This document shows, piece after piece, positions 9,400 to 19,647 of a stretch of 64,000 nucleotides of DNA. The translations under genes and the position numbers were made by a program. How positions within the stretch are numbered: the first letter of the stretch is position 1; each line of letters starts with the position of its first letter. Source of the DNA: an uncultured Mucilaginibacter sp. (GTDB taxonomy: Bacteria > Bacteroidota > Bacteroidia > Sphingobacteriales > Sphingobacteriaceae); the NCBI GenBank assembly GCA_903864275.1, contig CAIPFE010000014.1:248001-312000 (forward strand). Direction: 5' to 3'. The notes under the pieces are model-generated. The model was not told the origin of the DNA and did no database searches. It was given only the letters and a program-made list of their open reading frames with translations.

Positions 9400-11196
9400 A
9401 TGAAGTCTTTTACGCTTATCGTTTCATTTTTATTTATCACAATCAGTTTAAGTTACGCCCAAAATACGGTCCAGGACACGCATCCCGGTTCAGATATTTT
9501 CGCAATTGATTATTCCACCGGCCAGGAAACACTAGTAACCTTTGACGCTGCGGTTTTATTTAAAGACGCACTGATCGATTTAGTTAGCAATACCACTACA
9601 GCGAGGATGCAATTAAGCCGCGCTGTAGGCGGACGCAGAAACTTTGTAATTACCCAAATGGACCCGGCAACGAGCGGAAACGCTTACCAGCTTGTGTTGC
9701 AAGCCAGGTCTTTCAATCAAACTAATATTATATATACGTTCATGTATAATGTTGATCAAAACGTTCTGAGTTTTTTTGATGCGCAAACGCAAAACTATGG
9801 ACCGGTACCCGTACAGGGATATAATTTAAACAACCTGAACAATTGCTACACTTATGGCAAATTTAATATTCAGAATACCCAGGCAGCCGTTGACCCGGCC
9901 ACCCAGCCGGTAGATCCTGCTACGGAAGCGCCTGTGGACGTAAATGTAACAGCTAATACCATGCCGCCTGCAATGCCTGAGTATCAGCAGCCTGAATGCC
10001 CTGCCGATGGGTATTTATGGCAACCCGGATATTGGGCATTCAGCCCGGGAGGCGGCTATTATTGGGTACCCGGCGCATGGGTAGCCCCGCCGTCTATTGG
10101 CCTGTTATGGACCCCGCCTTACTGGGCATTTGTGAACGGGATTTATGTTTTCAATGCAGGTTATTGGGGAAATAATGTAGGTTACTATGGCGGCGTTTAC
10201 TATGGCTACGGTTACGGTGGCGAAGGGTTTCACGGCGGCAATTGGCACGAAGGCCGTTTCCGCTACAACACGGCTGTAGTAAGGGTAAACACAGTGGTAG
10301 TACACAATACTTATATAGATAGAACGGTTGTAGTTGAAAACCACCAGGCAAATCGGCCCAGTTTCAACGGCAGGGGCGGTGTTATAGCGACACCGAACAC
10401 CCGTGAAGTGGCTGAAATGCATGAACACCATGTAATGGCAACTCCTGAACAAAACAGGAACCAGCAGCTAGCAAGGGCCGATAAAAGTCAGTTTGTTTCA
10501 GCCAACGGGGGAAAACCGGTTAATTTAGCCAGGGCAAAGGCCCCCGCAAGAAGCGAACTTGTCAACCCTGCCCTGAAGGGAGGGGTAGCCGAACCAGGCG
10601 GCGCAAAACCCGGCACTCCGGGATCAGCAGTTTCAAGGCCTGTATCACCGGCGGCGAAACCTGGTCTGGGCGGGGCACCGGGTGCAGCACCGACCGGCCC
10701 GGCAGGACCCGGCGCAAAAACAGGCGTAGCTGGAGCACCAGGTGCAAAACCTGGCGTAGCCGGAATACCAGGCGCGGTACCTACGGGACCTGCAGGACCG
10801 GGTGCAAAACCGGGTGTAGCTGGAGTACCGGGCGCGGTACCGTCAGTGCCCGGGGGACCGGGTGCAAAACCCGGCATACCCGGAGCTGTTGGAACAAAAC
10901 CTGTCGGACCCGGTGGGCCCGGTACAAGGGCCGACGTGCCCACATTACCGGGTGCGAAACCTGGCATACCCGGAATACCGGGTGCAAAACCTGGCATTCC
11001 AGGGGCAACACCTCCCGTACAGGGGGCACCGGGCGCCAGACCCAACGCACCTACCGGGCCCGGTGCAAGACCCGGCCCAACAGGGTTACCGGGTGCAAAA
11101 CCCGGAGTTGGTGGGACAAGATCAGCCCCTGCGCGGACTCCTCCTCCTCCTAAAAACGAGCCAAAGCAAAAAGATCCCCCTCCTAAAAAATCGTAG
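9400..11196 (+). CDS. Secreted YxW/PGYW protein with Gly/Pro-rich collagen-like tail
   Basis: Exported protein of 598 residues. Residues 1-21 are a signal peptide ending in SYAQ. A mixed domain follows to about residue 155. Residues about 195-275 hold Trp/Tyr/Gly-rich repeats (YLWQPGYW, YYWVPGAW, LLWTPPYW, FNAGYW) of the WxxGxW/YxWGxW type found in cell-envelope proteins. Residues about 400-580 are a Gly/Pro/Ala tail built from units like PGAKPGVAG and PTGPAGPG, ending PPPPKNEP and PPPKKS. The tail resembles collagen but glycine spacing is 2, 3, 4 or 5, so a true triple helix is doubtful. It stands alone, followed by a hairpin terminator. Confidence 0.85.
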   Translation: MKSFTLIVSFLFITISLSYAQNTVQDTHPGSDIFAIDYSTGQETLVTFDAAVLFKDALIDLVSNTTTARMQLSRAVGGRRNFVITQMDPATSGNAYQLVLQARSFNQTNIIYTFMYNVDQNVLSFFDAQTQNYGPVPVQGYNLNNLNNCYTYGKFNIQNTQAAVDPATQPVDPATEAPVDVNVTANTMPPAMPEYQQPECPADGYLWQPGYWAFSPGGGYYWVPGAWVAPPSIGLLWTPPYWAFVNGIYVFNAGYWGNNVGYYGGVYYGYGYGGEGFHGGNWHEGRFRYNTAVVRVNTVVVHNTYIDRTVVVENHQANRPSFNGRGGVIATPNTREVAEMHEHHVMATPEQNRNQQLARADKSQFVSANGGKPVNLARAKAPARSELVNPALKGGVAEPGGAKPGTPGSAVSRPVSPAAKPGLGGAPGAAPTGPAGPGAKTGVAGAPGAKPGVAGIPGAVPTGPAGPGAKPGVAGVPGAVPSVPGGPGAKPGIPGAVGTKPVGPGGPGTRADVPTLPGAKPGIPGIPGAKPGIPGATPPVQGAPGARPNAPTGPGARPGPTGLPGAKPGVGGTRSAPARTPPPPKNEPKQKDPPPKKS

Positions 11197-11238
11197 CCGG
11201 GTTATTATTTCGACAATAAAAACGTACCTTAAATAAAA

Positions 11239-11273
11239 AGAGGCTGCCCCGGGAATTAACCAAGGCAGCCTCT
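11239..11273 (-). terminator. Shared hairpin terminator between the collagen-like gene and clpB
   Basis: Perfect 10-bp stem AGAGGCTGCC / GGCAGCCTCT (11239-11248 and 11264-11273). On the minus strand it is followed by CTTTTTATTT, so it best serves clpB, leaving a 3' leader of about 115 nt. It could also stop plus-strand transcripts. Confidence 0.7.
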
Positions 11274-11306
11274 CTACTTATTTATATGATGGTGTTGTTG
11301 TTTTAG

Positions 11307-11387
11307 TTCATGGTTCATAGTCAAAGATTATTGTTTTCAACGCGCATTGCAGTTGCCTTGAACAATGAACCATCAACTATGAACCAT
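11307..11387. repeat. TTCATGGTTCATAG inverted word repeat
   Basis: TTCATGGTTCATAG (11307-11320) and the complementary ATGAACCATCAACTATGAA (from 11365) form a hairpin. The right arm ends exactly at the clpB stop codon (11388-11390). Confidence 0.75.
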
Positions 11388-13994
11388 TTAACCAACCAAT
11401 TCAGGTGCATTCAAAAAAACGAAGTTGTTATCAAACATATCCAGCCTTATTTTACTGTCGCGGCTCACTTTGCCGGCTAATATTTGTTTGGATAGCTCAT
11501 TAAGTATCTTCTTCTGAATCACGCGCTTTAATGGCCTTGCGCCAAATTGGGGATCATACCCTAATTGTGCCAGCCAGTCCAAAGCTTCTTCGGATGCATC
11601 AAGGGTTACACCCATTTCGGCAAGCGTAGCCTGTACCTGTTTAAATTGTAGTTTTACAATTTCAGTGATCTCGTCGCGGCTGAGCGGGGTGAACATAATG
11701 ATCTCATCGATCCTGTTCAAAAACTCAGGGCGGATAGTTTTCCTCAGCAGCTCAAACAACTGGTTTTTGGTTTTGGCCATCACTTCGTCTTTATCAAACT
11801 CATTATAATCCTGGAAATTTTCCTGGATAATGTTCGAGCCAATATTGGAAGTCATGATGATGATGGTATTTTTAAAGTTCACCACCCTCCCCTTGTTATC
11901 AGTTAAGCGGCCGTCATCCAAAACCTGCAGCAATATGTTAAACACATCCGGGTGTGCTTTTTCTATCTCATCCAGCAACACCACACTATAAGGTTTACGG
12001 CGCACGGCTTCGGTTAACTGTCCGCCTTCATCGTAACCTACATAGCCCGGAGGCGCGCCGATCAGCCTTGAAACCGCGTGCCGCTCCTGGTATTCCGACA
12101 TATCAATGCGGATCATCGCACCTTCATCATTAAACAGGTATTCAGCTAATGCTTTTGCCAGTTCTGTCTTACCAACGCCCGTGGTCCCTAAAAATATGAA
12201 TGAACCTATAGGTTTCTTTTTGTCCTGCAAACCGGCACGGCTGCGGCGTATCGCGTCGCTGATGGCTTCAATAGCTTCCTGTTGCCCGGCTACACGTTTA
12301 TGCAGCTCATCCTCAAGGTTTAGCAGCTTCTCGCGTTCACTTTGTATCATTTTCGAAACCGGTATACCTGTCCACCTCGAAACTACGCCCGCAATGTCTT
12401 CTGCGGTAACCTCTTCCTTCAGCATGCGGCTATCGCTTTGGTTTTCCAGCAGTGCGGCCTTTAACTGTTCAACTTCCTGCTGGGCCTTTACGATGGTGCC
12501 ATAGCGTAACTCAGCAACTTTGCCATAGTCACCTGCGCGCTCCGCTTGTTCGGCTTCCAACTTGTAGTTTTCTATCAGTTCAACTTTAATATTGATGCCG
12601 TCCACCAGGTCTTTTTCACCCTGCCATTTGGCACGGAGCGAATCGCGTTCTGCGGATAAATTGGCTATTTCCTCGCTAAGTTCTTTTACTTTTACAGTAT
12701 CTTTTTCGCGTTTTATGGCTTCGCGTTCAATCTCCAGCTGCATTATTCGGCGTTCAAGTTCGTCAACCACTTCGGGAACAGAATCCATTTCCAACCGTAA
12801 CTTCGAAGCGGCCTCATCCATTAAGTCTATCGCCTTATCCGGCAAAAATCGGTCAGCAATATAGCGCTGCGACATTTCGACGGCCGCGATGATGGCCTCA
12901 TCCTTTATGCGTACTTTGTGGTGGGTTTCGTAACGTTCCTTTAATCCCCTTAATATGGAAATAGCATCGGCGGTATCCGGCTCGCCAACCAGCACCATCT
13001 GGAAACGGCGTTCCAAAGCTTTATCCTTTTCCATGTATTTCTGGTACTCATTTAAAGTAGTAGCGCCGATTGCCCTTAATTCGCCGCGGGCCAGGGCCGG
13101 TTTTAATATATTGGCAGCATCCATCGCACCTTCGCCGCCGCCTGCACCAACAAGGGTGTGTATCTCGTCGATAAACAAAATAATCTCGCCGTCACTCTGG
13201 GTAACTTCTTTAATAACGGCTTTTAACCGCTCTTCAAACTCGCCTTTATATTTAGCGCCGGCTATCAAAGCACCCATATCGAGGGAATAAACGGTTTTAG
13301 ATTTGAGGCTTTCGGGAACGTCGCCCTTGATGATACGGAAAGCGATACCCTCGGCAATGGCGGTTTTACCTACGCCAGGCTCACCCACCAATATAGGGTT
13401 GTTTTTGGTACGGCGGGAAAGGATCTGTATCACCCGCCTGATCTCCTCATCACGCCCGATCACCGGGTCCAGCCTGCCCGATTCGGCGAACTCGTTCAAA
13501 TTACGGGCGTATTTATTCAGCGCGTTATAAGTTGCTTCGGCGTTCTGGTCGGTTACTTTGCTGTCGCCGCGTAATTCGATGATGGCTTTCTTCAGGTCTT
13601 TTTCGGTTACGCCGTAATCCTTTAAAGCGCCGCTGGTTTTATCATTAACTGCTAATATGCCCAGCAAAATATGCTCGACAGAGACAAATTCATCCTTGAA
13701 CTCTTTAAGGTACGATGTCGCCTTTTGCAGAACCGAGTTTGAGCCCGACGATAAGTAAACATTGCTGCCGCTCACTTTAGGGAACGAGGCGATCTGCTCA
13801 TCGAGCGTTTCGTTTAATCGGTTAATGTTAACGTTTAATTTTTTTAATAAATAGGTGATCACATTTTCATCAACCAGCAATAAGCCTTTCAGTAAATGAG
13901 CGGGTTCGATTGCCTGTTGTTGGTTCCCGGTTGCAATCTCCGAAGCCTTTTGCACGGCATCCTGTGCCTTTATGGTAAAATTGTTAAAATTCAT
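11388..13994 (-). CDS. clpB: ATP-dependent disaggregase ClpB
   Basis: Hexameric AAA+ chaperone that, with DnaK, pulls polypeptides out of aggregates. Its 868 residues are full length. The Clp N-domain pair is at about 1-145. AAA-1 carries Walker A GEPGVGKT at 204-211 and Walker [13 protein letters not shown]. The long coiled-coil middle domain (about 395-525) distinguishes ClpB from ClpA/ClpC. AAA-2 carries GTTGVGKT and [13 protein letters not shown]. The start [17 protein letters not shown] is the family's normal N-terminus. It is monocistronic; no heat-shock operator was recognised upstream, where a GATTGAGTTGATT hairpin lies. Confidence 0.98.
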   Translation of the reverse strand: MNFNNFTIKAQDAVQKASEIATGNQQQAIEPAHLLKGLLLVDENVITYLLKKLNVNINRLNETLDEQIASFPKVSGSNVYLSSGSNSVLQKATSYLKEFKDEFVSVEHILLGILAVNDKTSGALKDYGVTEKDLKKAIIELRGDSKVTDQNAEATYNALNKYARNLNEFAESGRLDPVIGRDEEIRRVIQILSRRTKNNPILVGEPGVGKTAIAEGIAFRIIKGDVPESLKSKTVYSLDMGALIAGAKYKGEFEERLKAVIKEVTQSDGEIILFIDEIHTLVGAGGGEGAMDAANILKPALARGELRAIGATTLNEYQKYMEKDKALERRFQMVLVGEPDTADAISILRGLKERYETHHKVRIKDEAIIAAVEMSQRYIADRFLPDKAIDLMDEAASKLRLEMDSVPEVVDELERRIMQLEIEREAIKREKDTVKVKELSEEIANLSAERDSLRAKWQGEKDLVDGINIKVELIENYKLEAEQAERAGDYGKVAELRYGTIVKAQQEVEQLKAALLENQSDSRMLKEEVTAEDIAGVVSRWTGIPVSKMIQSEREKLLNLEDELHKRVAGQQEAIEAISDAIRRSRAGLQDKKKPIGSFIFLGTTGVGKTELAKALAEYLFNDEGAMIRIDMSEYQERHAVSRLIGAPPGYVGYDEGGQLTEAVRRKPYSVVLLDEIEKAHPDVFNILLQVLDDGRLTDNKGRVVNFKNTIIIMTSNIGSNIIQENFQDYNEFDKDEVMAKTKNQLFELLRKTIRPEFLNRIDEIIMFTPLSRDEITEIVKLQFKQVQATLAEMGVTLDASEEALDWLAQLGYDPQFGARPLKRVIQKKILNELSKQILAGKVSRDSKIRLDMFDNNFVFLNAPELVG

Positions 13995-14000
13995 GTTTTC

Positions 14001-14140
14001 GTTGATTAAGTTGATTGTGTTGAGTAGTTGATTGAGTTGATGGGCCGTCCTAATTGACTATGGTGATTAACATATTTATAAGCCGCCACACGCCCAAATC
14101 AACAATTTTATTTAATCAATTCTACTCAATCAAATTGCCT
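14001..14140. repeat. TTGATTGAGTTGAT-type inverted word repeat
   Basis: GTTGATTAAGTTGATTGTG and TTGAGTAGTTGATTGAGTTG words (14001-14040) are answered by complementary AATCAATTCTACTCAATCAA words (about 14095-14140). They flank the probable clpB promoter region. The same family lies after the M56 gene at 44311-44418. Confidence 0.7.
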
Positions 14141-14234
14141 GCCAGTAAAGTCTCATATGTTAAAATGTCGCTTTAAAATAAATTAACAAGTTACTTTGTC
14201 ATAGGCTGATAAACAGGTTTTTATTACGCGCAGG

Positions 14235-15611
14235 TTGAACAAAATTCCTTACTTTTGTCTACTCTTTTTAATTAATAGCTTGGATACGCATTTCTTCAAA
14301 CACCTGCCGGGTAAATACAAATTATCCTGGCGCGATTACTATACTGGGCAAAACTTGTCATCAGTACGTGTTGCGTGTGTTATTTTTCTGATGCTCAATG
14401 TGGTGATAAGGATACTGTACCAGGCTTTCCCTTTAAGGCTTACCCGCGCCGAAAATTTCCCTGAATTTGATGTGGCCAATTGGGTCTTTATAGGTTCAGG
14501 CACGATATTTTACATTTTCAGTCATTTATTAGTAGAACAATACCAGAAAAGCAAAATAGCAACTGCCATAATGTCGCTGTTTATTTTCCTCTTCTCGCTC
14601 TATATCATCGCATGCGGTATGTACTCCAGCTTTATCGCCTCCGGCGATCCCCGAAACACCTTGACGCTGTATTTGATAGCGTTAATGGTGATCAGCGTGC
14701 TTTGTGTTTTTGAATATTTTGAGACCCTTATTTTGATATTAGCCGCTGAATTGCTGTTCACAACGCTATTGGTTTTTAGCCGTACCGACCCAACTGAAAT
14801 GATCTATAACCAACTTGTATCGGCGATATTGCTTGGCGGGTTCTATTTAGTTTCGAGGTACTTTTTCTCGTCGAAGGCCAACTATTTCCTGCAACTGATG
14901 GAGATCAAGGAAAAAAATCTCGAGATTGAGCGTGGGAGCGAATTAAAAAGCCAACTATTGGGTATGGTAGCGCACGATCTGCGTAACCCCATTGCCGCTG
15001 TTGAATCAATTGCCATGCTGATGGAAATGGATGAAATAAGTGAAGACACAAAAGAAAATTTAGATTTAATAAAGGCTTCCTGCCTTAAGGCACGTACTAT
15101 CATCGAAGACCTGCTCGAGACGGCACGTAATGAAAATGCAATTAATTTCGCAACCGTAAAAACCGAGCTCAATAAGTATTTAAGTGATATTATTGATATC
15201 TGGAAAATACAGAAAGATAGTAAAAACATCGAGCTGATCAGCCGGGTAAGTCCCGCTTATGCACAGATCAACCACGAAAAATTTCAGCGGGTATTGGATA
15301 ACCTTATCAACAACGCCCTCAAATTCTCGAAAGAACAGAGCAAAGTTGAGATATTTCTACGCAAAAATGGCCCGAATATCGTTATTGAAGTAAAAGACCA
15401 CGGTATCGGTATCTCCAAAGATAAACTGGCCATCGTTTTTGATCCATTTACAAAAGCGGGGCGCCCCGGGCTGAAAGGGGAACAATCTACGGGCCTGGGC
15501 CTTAGCATAGTAAAGCAAATTATTGAAAAACATAAAGGCAAAATTGAGGTGGAAAGCGAGGAAGGGAAGGGATCAATATTCAGGATTACTTTGCCGGCTG
15601 AGGATTCTTAG
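14235..15611 (+). CDS. Membrane sensor histidine kinase
   Basis: Orphan two-component sensor kinase, up to 458 residues. Six or so hydrophobic segments span about residues 50-210. A HisKA dimerisation domain has its phosphoacceptor His in LLGMVAHDLRNPIAAVES (about 250). The HATPase domain shows LINNALKFS, VKDHGIGI and STGLGLSIVKQIIEKH. The start is uncertain: no ATG precedes the first membrane segment. TTG at 14235 gives the listed frame, and TTG at 14280 (giving LDTHFFKHLPGK) is equally possible. No response regulator is adjacent. Its stop codon opens a TAGTTCGTAGTTGATGG repeat. Confidence 0.9.
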   Translation: MNKIPYFCLLFLINSLDTHFFKHLPGKYKLSWRDYYTGQNLSSVRVACVIFLMLNVVIRILYQAFPLRLTRAENFPEFDVANWVFIGSGTIFYIFSHLLVEQYQKSKIATAIMSLFIFLFSLYIIACGMYSSFIASGDPRNTLTLYLIALMVISVLCVFEYFETLILILAAELLFTTLLVFSRTDPTEMIYNQLVSAILLGGFYLVSRYFFSSKANYFLQLMEIKEKNLEIERGSELKSQLLGMVAHDLRNPIAAVESIAMLMEMDEISEDTKENLDLIKASCLKARTIIEDLLETARNENAINFATVKTELNKYLSDIIDIWKIQKDSKNIELISRVSPAYAQINHEKFQRVLDNLINNALKFSKEQSKVEIFLRKNGPNIVIEVKDHGIGISKDKLAIVFDPFTKAGRPGLKGEQSTGLGLSIVKQIIEKHKGKIEVESEEGKGSIFRITLPAEDS

Positions 15612-15690
15612 TTCGTAGTTGATGGTTCATAGTCAAAGACGACAGCTTTTCAACCATATTGCAGCGGCTATGAACTATCTACTATCAACT
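15609..15690. repeat. TAGTTCGTAGTTGATGG inverted word repeat
   Basis: The histidine kinase TAG stop is the first triplet of TAGTTCGTAGTTGATGG. A complementary arm CTATGAACTATCTACTATCA follows about 40 bp on. It lies between convergent genes and can form a terminator-like hairpin. Confidence 0.7.
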
Positions 15691-15698
15691 GCAACGCA

Positions 15699-16118
15699 TC
15701 ATAAAGCTATCCCGTTTATATTTTTAACCTGGTTTAAATTAGGGTTAAATGTAAATCTGCAGGTATCGGTTCTGGTAATGCCTTTCTTATCTTTTGCACG
15801 GTATATCAACTTTACATCCCAGCCGACTACCTTATTATGATAGGTTTTTATTTCGTTTGCCAAAAATGAGCTTAGTTCGGCAGCTTCCTTAGTATTATTC
15901 TCGCTTTGCAAACTGTCAATTTTGTATTTCAGGTTATAGTATACCTTGGTATCGTAAAAAGAGGTGTATATACTGTCGGGCTTAAAGAATTTAATGGTGT
16001 CCAGTGAAGCGGGATTATCAATTTTGCTTTTTAAGTATTCGATGGCTGCCGCCTTGTAATTCGGTCCCGAACAACCAAATAAACAGAGTGCTATTGCAAT
16101 AACCAGGTTTCGTTTCAT
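15699..16118 (-). CDS. Putative lipoprotein of unknown function
   Basis: A 139-residue secreted protein. The N-terminus MKRNLVIAIALCLFGCSG is a lipoprotein signal with Cys 16 as the likely lipidated residue, so it should be anchored in the periplasm or outer membrane. The start at 16118 is preferred over the upstream ATG at 16163 because it places the charged residues directly before the hydrophobic stretch. The mature part is polar and has one segment (VGWDVKLIYRAKDKKG) typical of small secreted beta proteins. It is convergent with the histidine kinase gene. Confidence 0.8.
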   Translation of the reverse strand: MKRNLVIAIALCLFGCSGPNYKAAAIEYLKSKIDNPASLDTIKFFKPDSIYTSFYDTKVYYNLKYKIDSLQSENNTKEAAELSSFLANEIKTYHNKVVGWDVKLIYRAKDKKGITRTDTCRFTFNPNLNQVKNINGIAL

Positions 16119-16408
16119 AGCCCAAATATACTTAAAGCAAAATACCTTAACAAAATGCCCCATACAATTTTCAGCAACTGCAAAACCAATTTACGACCAT
16201 GCAAACGAACCGTACACCCAATGTATCAAAAACGCACAGTCGTCTTATAATAGTTAATCATAAACTATTAATTTTCAAATACTTAGAATCGTGGCATTTT
16301 TTTGGCAGAAAATCGCTGAAGTTCAAACTAAGGTCCTTATTCGCATTGCGATAAAATAGCCTTTTTAGAACATTTTCAACTTTTTAAACGCTTTTAACAA
16401 TTGTCATC

Positions 16409-18847
16409 ATGTTTAAAAACTACCTGACCATTTCATTACGCAACCTTAGCAGGCGCAGAGGTTACGCCCTGCTTAATATTTTCGGGCTTGCCATTGGCAT
16501 AACCTGCTGCCTTATCATATTTCAATATGTGGCTTTTGAAAAAAGCTATGATAAATTTAGCAATACTGCGGAAAACGTTGTAAGGATACGGCTGGATAGT
16601 TACCAGCAGGGTAAACTTGCCTATAAATCTGCCACCAGCTACCCCGCCATTGGCCCGACGGCAAAAAAGGAGCTTCCTGATGTGCAGGATTTTTGTCGTT
16701 TATACAATGTACAGCAGCTATTGCTGAATGAGCAAAAAAATGTAAAATTCAATGAGCGGAAAGGCTATTATGCCGATCCTTCAGCCATCAGCATGCTTGG
16801 GGTAAATTTGGTAAAAGGCAACGCAAAGGATGTGCTGAACGGCGTTGATAAAATGATCGTGTCGGAATCATTTGCAAAAAAGTATTTTAACGGCGACGAC
16901 CCTGTTGGGAAAACATTGGTCTCCAAAGATCCAGACTATACGGAATCGTATATCATATCAGGAGTATTTAAGGACTATCCTTCTAATTCCCATTTAGTTA
17001 TTGATTACATCATTTCGTATGCAACATTTGGAAAAGTTCAGCGGCTGCAAGGGGATAAGGAGAATTCAACAGAGACTGCCTGGGGATGGTATGATTTTTA
17101 CACCTACCTGAAACTAAAACCCGGAACTGACCTTAAAAAATTTGAGGCAAAGCTGGTGGGTTTTTGCAACGCCCATATCAATAACAGGAAAGGGTTCAAA
17201 GCAAACAATTATAAGGATGAATTACACGTGATACCGCTTACTTCCATCCATTTATATTCCAATGCCAACCAGGAGGCCGAGGTAAACGGAAATGGTGAAG
17301 TTGTTTCATTTCTTTTTTTGATCGGCATTTTTATTATCCTTATCGCCTGGATAAATTATATTAACCTGGCTACCGCCCGGTCAGTTGAGCGGGCAAAAGA
17401 AGTTGGGGTTCGCAAAGTGCTGGGGGCAGGCCGTCCGGCGCTGATAAGGCAATTTTTAGCCGAGAGTTTTTTGTTGAATTTTATTTCGCTTGCGATAGCT
17501 TTCTTTGCTGTCTACCTGCTTACGCCCGCATTTAACCACTTTGTGGGTAGGGAAACCACGATGGGCTTCTCGCTTCCATGGGAATATTTTACGGGGTTTT
17601 TAGTGTTGTTTTTTGCCGGGAGTTTTTTAGCAGGCATTTATCCCGCCTTTGTGTTGTCAGGCTATCAGCCGGTAAAGGTATTAAAAGGCAATTTTAAAAA
17701 TACAAGCAGTGGGATACTGTTACGCAAGGCGCTGATCACCGGGCAATTTATTACATCGGTTGTATTGGTAGCGGGGACTATTATCGTTTACCAGCAGGTT
17801 AGTTATATGCGCAGTCAGAAACTGGGCGCCAATATCAATCAAACCTTGGTTATAGAAGGCGTCGGATCACTGCGCGACACCCTTTATTCAAAGGTTTTCC
17901 AACCTTTTAAACAGGACGTGCTGAACATCACCAATGTAAAAAATGTTACTGCGTCAACAAACGTGCTGGGCCAGGAAATTTACTGGACAACCGGGGTTAA
18001 AAGATTGGCGCCTAACAGCGCCTCTGTTACCTTGTATCATTTAGGTATCGACTACGACTTTCTTCCCGCCTTTGGGATAGCCCTGAAAGCAGGCAGGAAT
18101 TTCTCGAAGGATTTTACCACCGACAAAAAAAGCGTATTGCTGAATGAAGACGCCGCTATGCTTTTAGGTTTTAAGGGCGCGGGAAGCGCCATTAATCAAA
18201 AAGTGATCCGCGGTGACACTTTAAACGTAGTGGGAGTAGTTGCCAATTTTCACCAGGAGGGCCTGAAGAAAAGTGTACAGCCAATGATCTTATTGCTTCG
18301 GCCAAACGCACGCGGTTATTATTCAGTTAAAATAGCAGGCGGGAATGTGAGCGCCACCGTAGCTTCCATAAAAAATACCTGGGATAAATATTTCCCATCC
18401 GATCCATTCAATTATTCATTCCTTGACGAATCCTTTAACAGGCAGTACAAATCCGACGAACTTTTCGGGAGCATCTTTACAATGTTTGCCCTGCTGGCCA
18501 TACTCATTGCCTGTTTCGGGCTTGCAGGTTTATCGGCCTATAATATTTTACAAAGAAGAAAAGAGATCGGCATACGGAAAGTCGTTGGCGCCTCCATTCA
18601 GCAATTATTGGCGCTGCTGGTCAGTGATTTTTTACGTTTGGTAATCGTGGCCTTCCTGATCTCCATACCCATCACATGGCTTGTGATGAACCAGTGGCTG
18701 CAAGGGTTTGCCTACCGGATCAATATCAGTTGGCTGGTGTTTGCCGTTGCCGGGATAGTTATTATTGTGATTGTGCTTGCTACCATCAGTTTCCAGGCCA
18801 TAAAAGCAGCCACGGCGAACCCGGTAAAAAGTTTGAGGACGGAGTAG
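16409..18847 (+). CDS. MacB/FtsX-type ABC transporter permease
   Basis: Inner-membrane permease of the MacB/FtsX superfamily, 812 residues, in the double-length form common in Bacteroidota. There are two halves, each with a periplasmic MacB-PCD domain and FtsX membrane helices. TM1 is near residue 20 (LLNIFGLAIGITCCLIIFQY). The first FtsX core is at about 295-430 (ARSVERAKEVGVRKVLGAGR) and the second at about 690-800 (LQRRKEIGIRKVVGASIQQL). No ATP-binding subunit is encoded nearby, so a partner encoded elsewhere is inferred. Members often export or sense envelope-active compounds; the substrate here is unknown. Confidence 0.93.
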   Translation: MFKNYLTISLRNLSRRRGYALLNIFGLAIGITCCLIIFQYVAFEKSYDKFSNTAENVVRIRLDSYQQGKLAYKSATSYPAIGPTAKKELPDVQDFCRLYNVQQLLLNEQKNVKFNERKGYYADPSAISMLGVNLVKGNAKDVLNGVDKMIVSESFAKKYFNGDDPVGKTLVSKDPDYTESYIISGVFKDYPSNSHLVIDYIISYATFGKVQRLQGDKENSTETAWGWYDFYTYLKLKPGTDLKKFEAKLVGFCNAHINNRKGFKANNYKDELHVIPLTSIHLYSNANQEAEVNGNGEVVSFLFLIGIFIILIAWINYINLATARSVERAKEVGVRKVLGAGRPALIRQFLAESFLLNFISLAIAFFAVYLLTPAFNHFVGRETTMGFSLPWEYFTGFLVLFFAGSFLAGIYPAFVLSGYQPVKVLKGNFKNTSSGILLRKALITGQFITSVVLVAGTIIVYQQVSYMRSQKLGANINQTLVIEGVGSLRDTLYSKVFQPFKQDVLNITNVKNVTASTNVLGQEIYWTTGVKRLAPNSASVTLYHLGIDYDFLPAFGIALKAGRNFSKDFTTDKKSVLLNEDAAMLLGFKGAGSAINQKVIRGDTLNVVGVVANFHQEGLKKSVQPMILLLRPNARGYYSVKIAGGNVSATVASIKNTWDKYFPSDPFNYSFLDESFNRQYKSDELFGSIFTMFALLAILIACFGLAGLSAYNILQRRKEIGIRKVVGASIQQLLALLVSDFLRLVIVAFLISIPITWLVMNQWLQGFAYRINISWLVFAVAGIVIIVIVLATISFQAIKAATANPVKSLRTE

Positions 18848-18939
18848 TTTAGTGATTATAGATAAGTTGCATTTGCACTTTCGCCCGCATGTCGAGGGCG
18901 CTTGAAAAGGAGACGAATTCAAATTCGATATATTTGTTC

Positions 18940-19383
18940 CTACCCTTTTAAGGTATAGTCAGGGTGCCTGCGTACTTGTATCATTACAGCGATGATCAGG
19001 ATACAAATAATTAAACTCGTTACAGTGGGTATCATAAAAACATACAGGAAATCGGTAATTGTAAAACCAATGAGGCACATTAAAATGGGCCAAAGCAAAA
19101 TATAAACTACGCTCGAGTATTTTTCCACCATTCCCGAAAGCATCCAAAATATACTGGCAAAAACCACCAAAACTAAGGCAGAATCCAAACTTAAAGCTAC
19201 ATAAAAATCGTCCCAGCTCCGCATGGCCCCGTTGACATTGAACTTATATTGTTCCATCTGCCGGATCACCTCTTTATCAACAGGGTCAGTAGTTTGCTTG
19301 CGGGTAAGGTGCCCGATAACATGGCCAAAAGCATAAAATAAAGTCACGAAAACAGTAACTCTGAGCAGTATTTTAGGTTTCAT
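18940..19383 (-). CDS. Four-helix membrane protein, LIC_13387-like
   Basis: Small integral membrane protein, 147 residues with four predicted helices (about 5-25, 62-85, 92-112, 115-137). The pattern of an N-terminal FGHVIGHLT, a soluble loop, then MRSWDDFYVALSLDSALVLVVFASIFWML resembles the LIC_13387 family of uncharacterised membrane proteins. That likeness is recalled, not computed. It is convergent with the permease gene and probably monocistronic. No catalytic residues are evident. Confidence 0.75.
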   Translation of the reverse strand: MKPKILLRVTVFVTLFYAFGHVIGHLTRKQTTDPVDKEVIRQMEQYKFNVNGAMRSWDDFYVALSLDSALVLVVFASIFWMLSGMVEKYSSVVYILLWPILMCLIGFTITDFLYVFMIPTVTSLIICILIIAVMIQVRRHPDYTLKG

Positions 19384-19647
19384 TTTTCAATTGGGTTTGG
19401 TCTTTTGAGGTTATCAAAACAAAACTATGTAAGTTGTATTTAGTTCACTCAATTTATAATCGAGAGATTTGGCCGTCAATCAATCTGGTTATAAGTTTAT
19501 CAAAAATTTAGTTCAGGAAATGCTATGTCAACTAAAATACATAAAATCAATTGAAAGTTTGATATGCGAAAACCACCTTTAATCCAGCGCCGGTAACAAC
19601 ACCGACAAAAGCGAAAACGTCCTTTTCGATGGCTTCCCTTGTCGGCT
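19384..19647. other. Intergenic stretch with a single repeat word
   Basis: No gene is supported here. Positions 19591-19618 hold GTAACAACACCGACAAAAGC, close to the GATAACACCAACAAAAGC word upstream of purE (59721-59740). It is therefore probably a degenerate copy of that palindrome family. Confidence 0.4.

Noticed and set aside
10488-11045. 185-residue antisense frame rich in Gly/Pro opposite the collagen-like tail
   Set aside because: It mirrors the repetitive GC-rich coding strand, and the plus-strand gene has a signal peptide and normal start, so the antisense frame is a by-product.
16292-16307. TGGCATTTTTTTGGCA upstream of the FtsX-type permease, similar to a sigma-54 promoter
   Set aside because: The distance between GG and GC is 11 instead of the required 10 and the -12 element is TGGCA, not TTGCA; the likeness is not enough.
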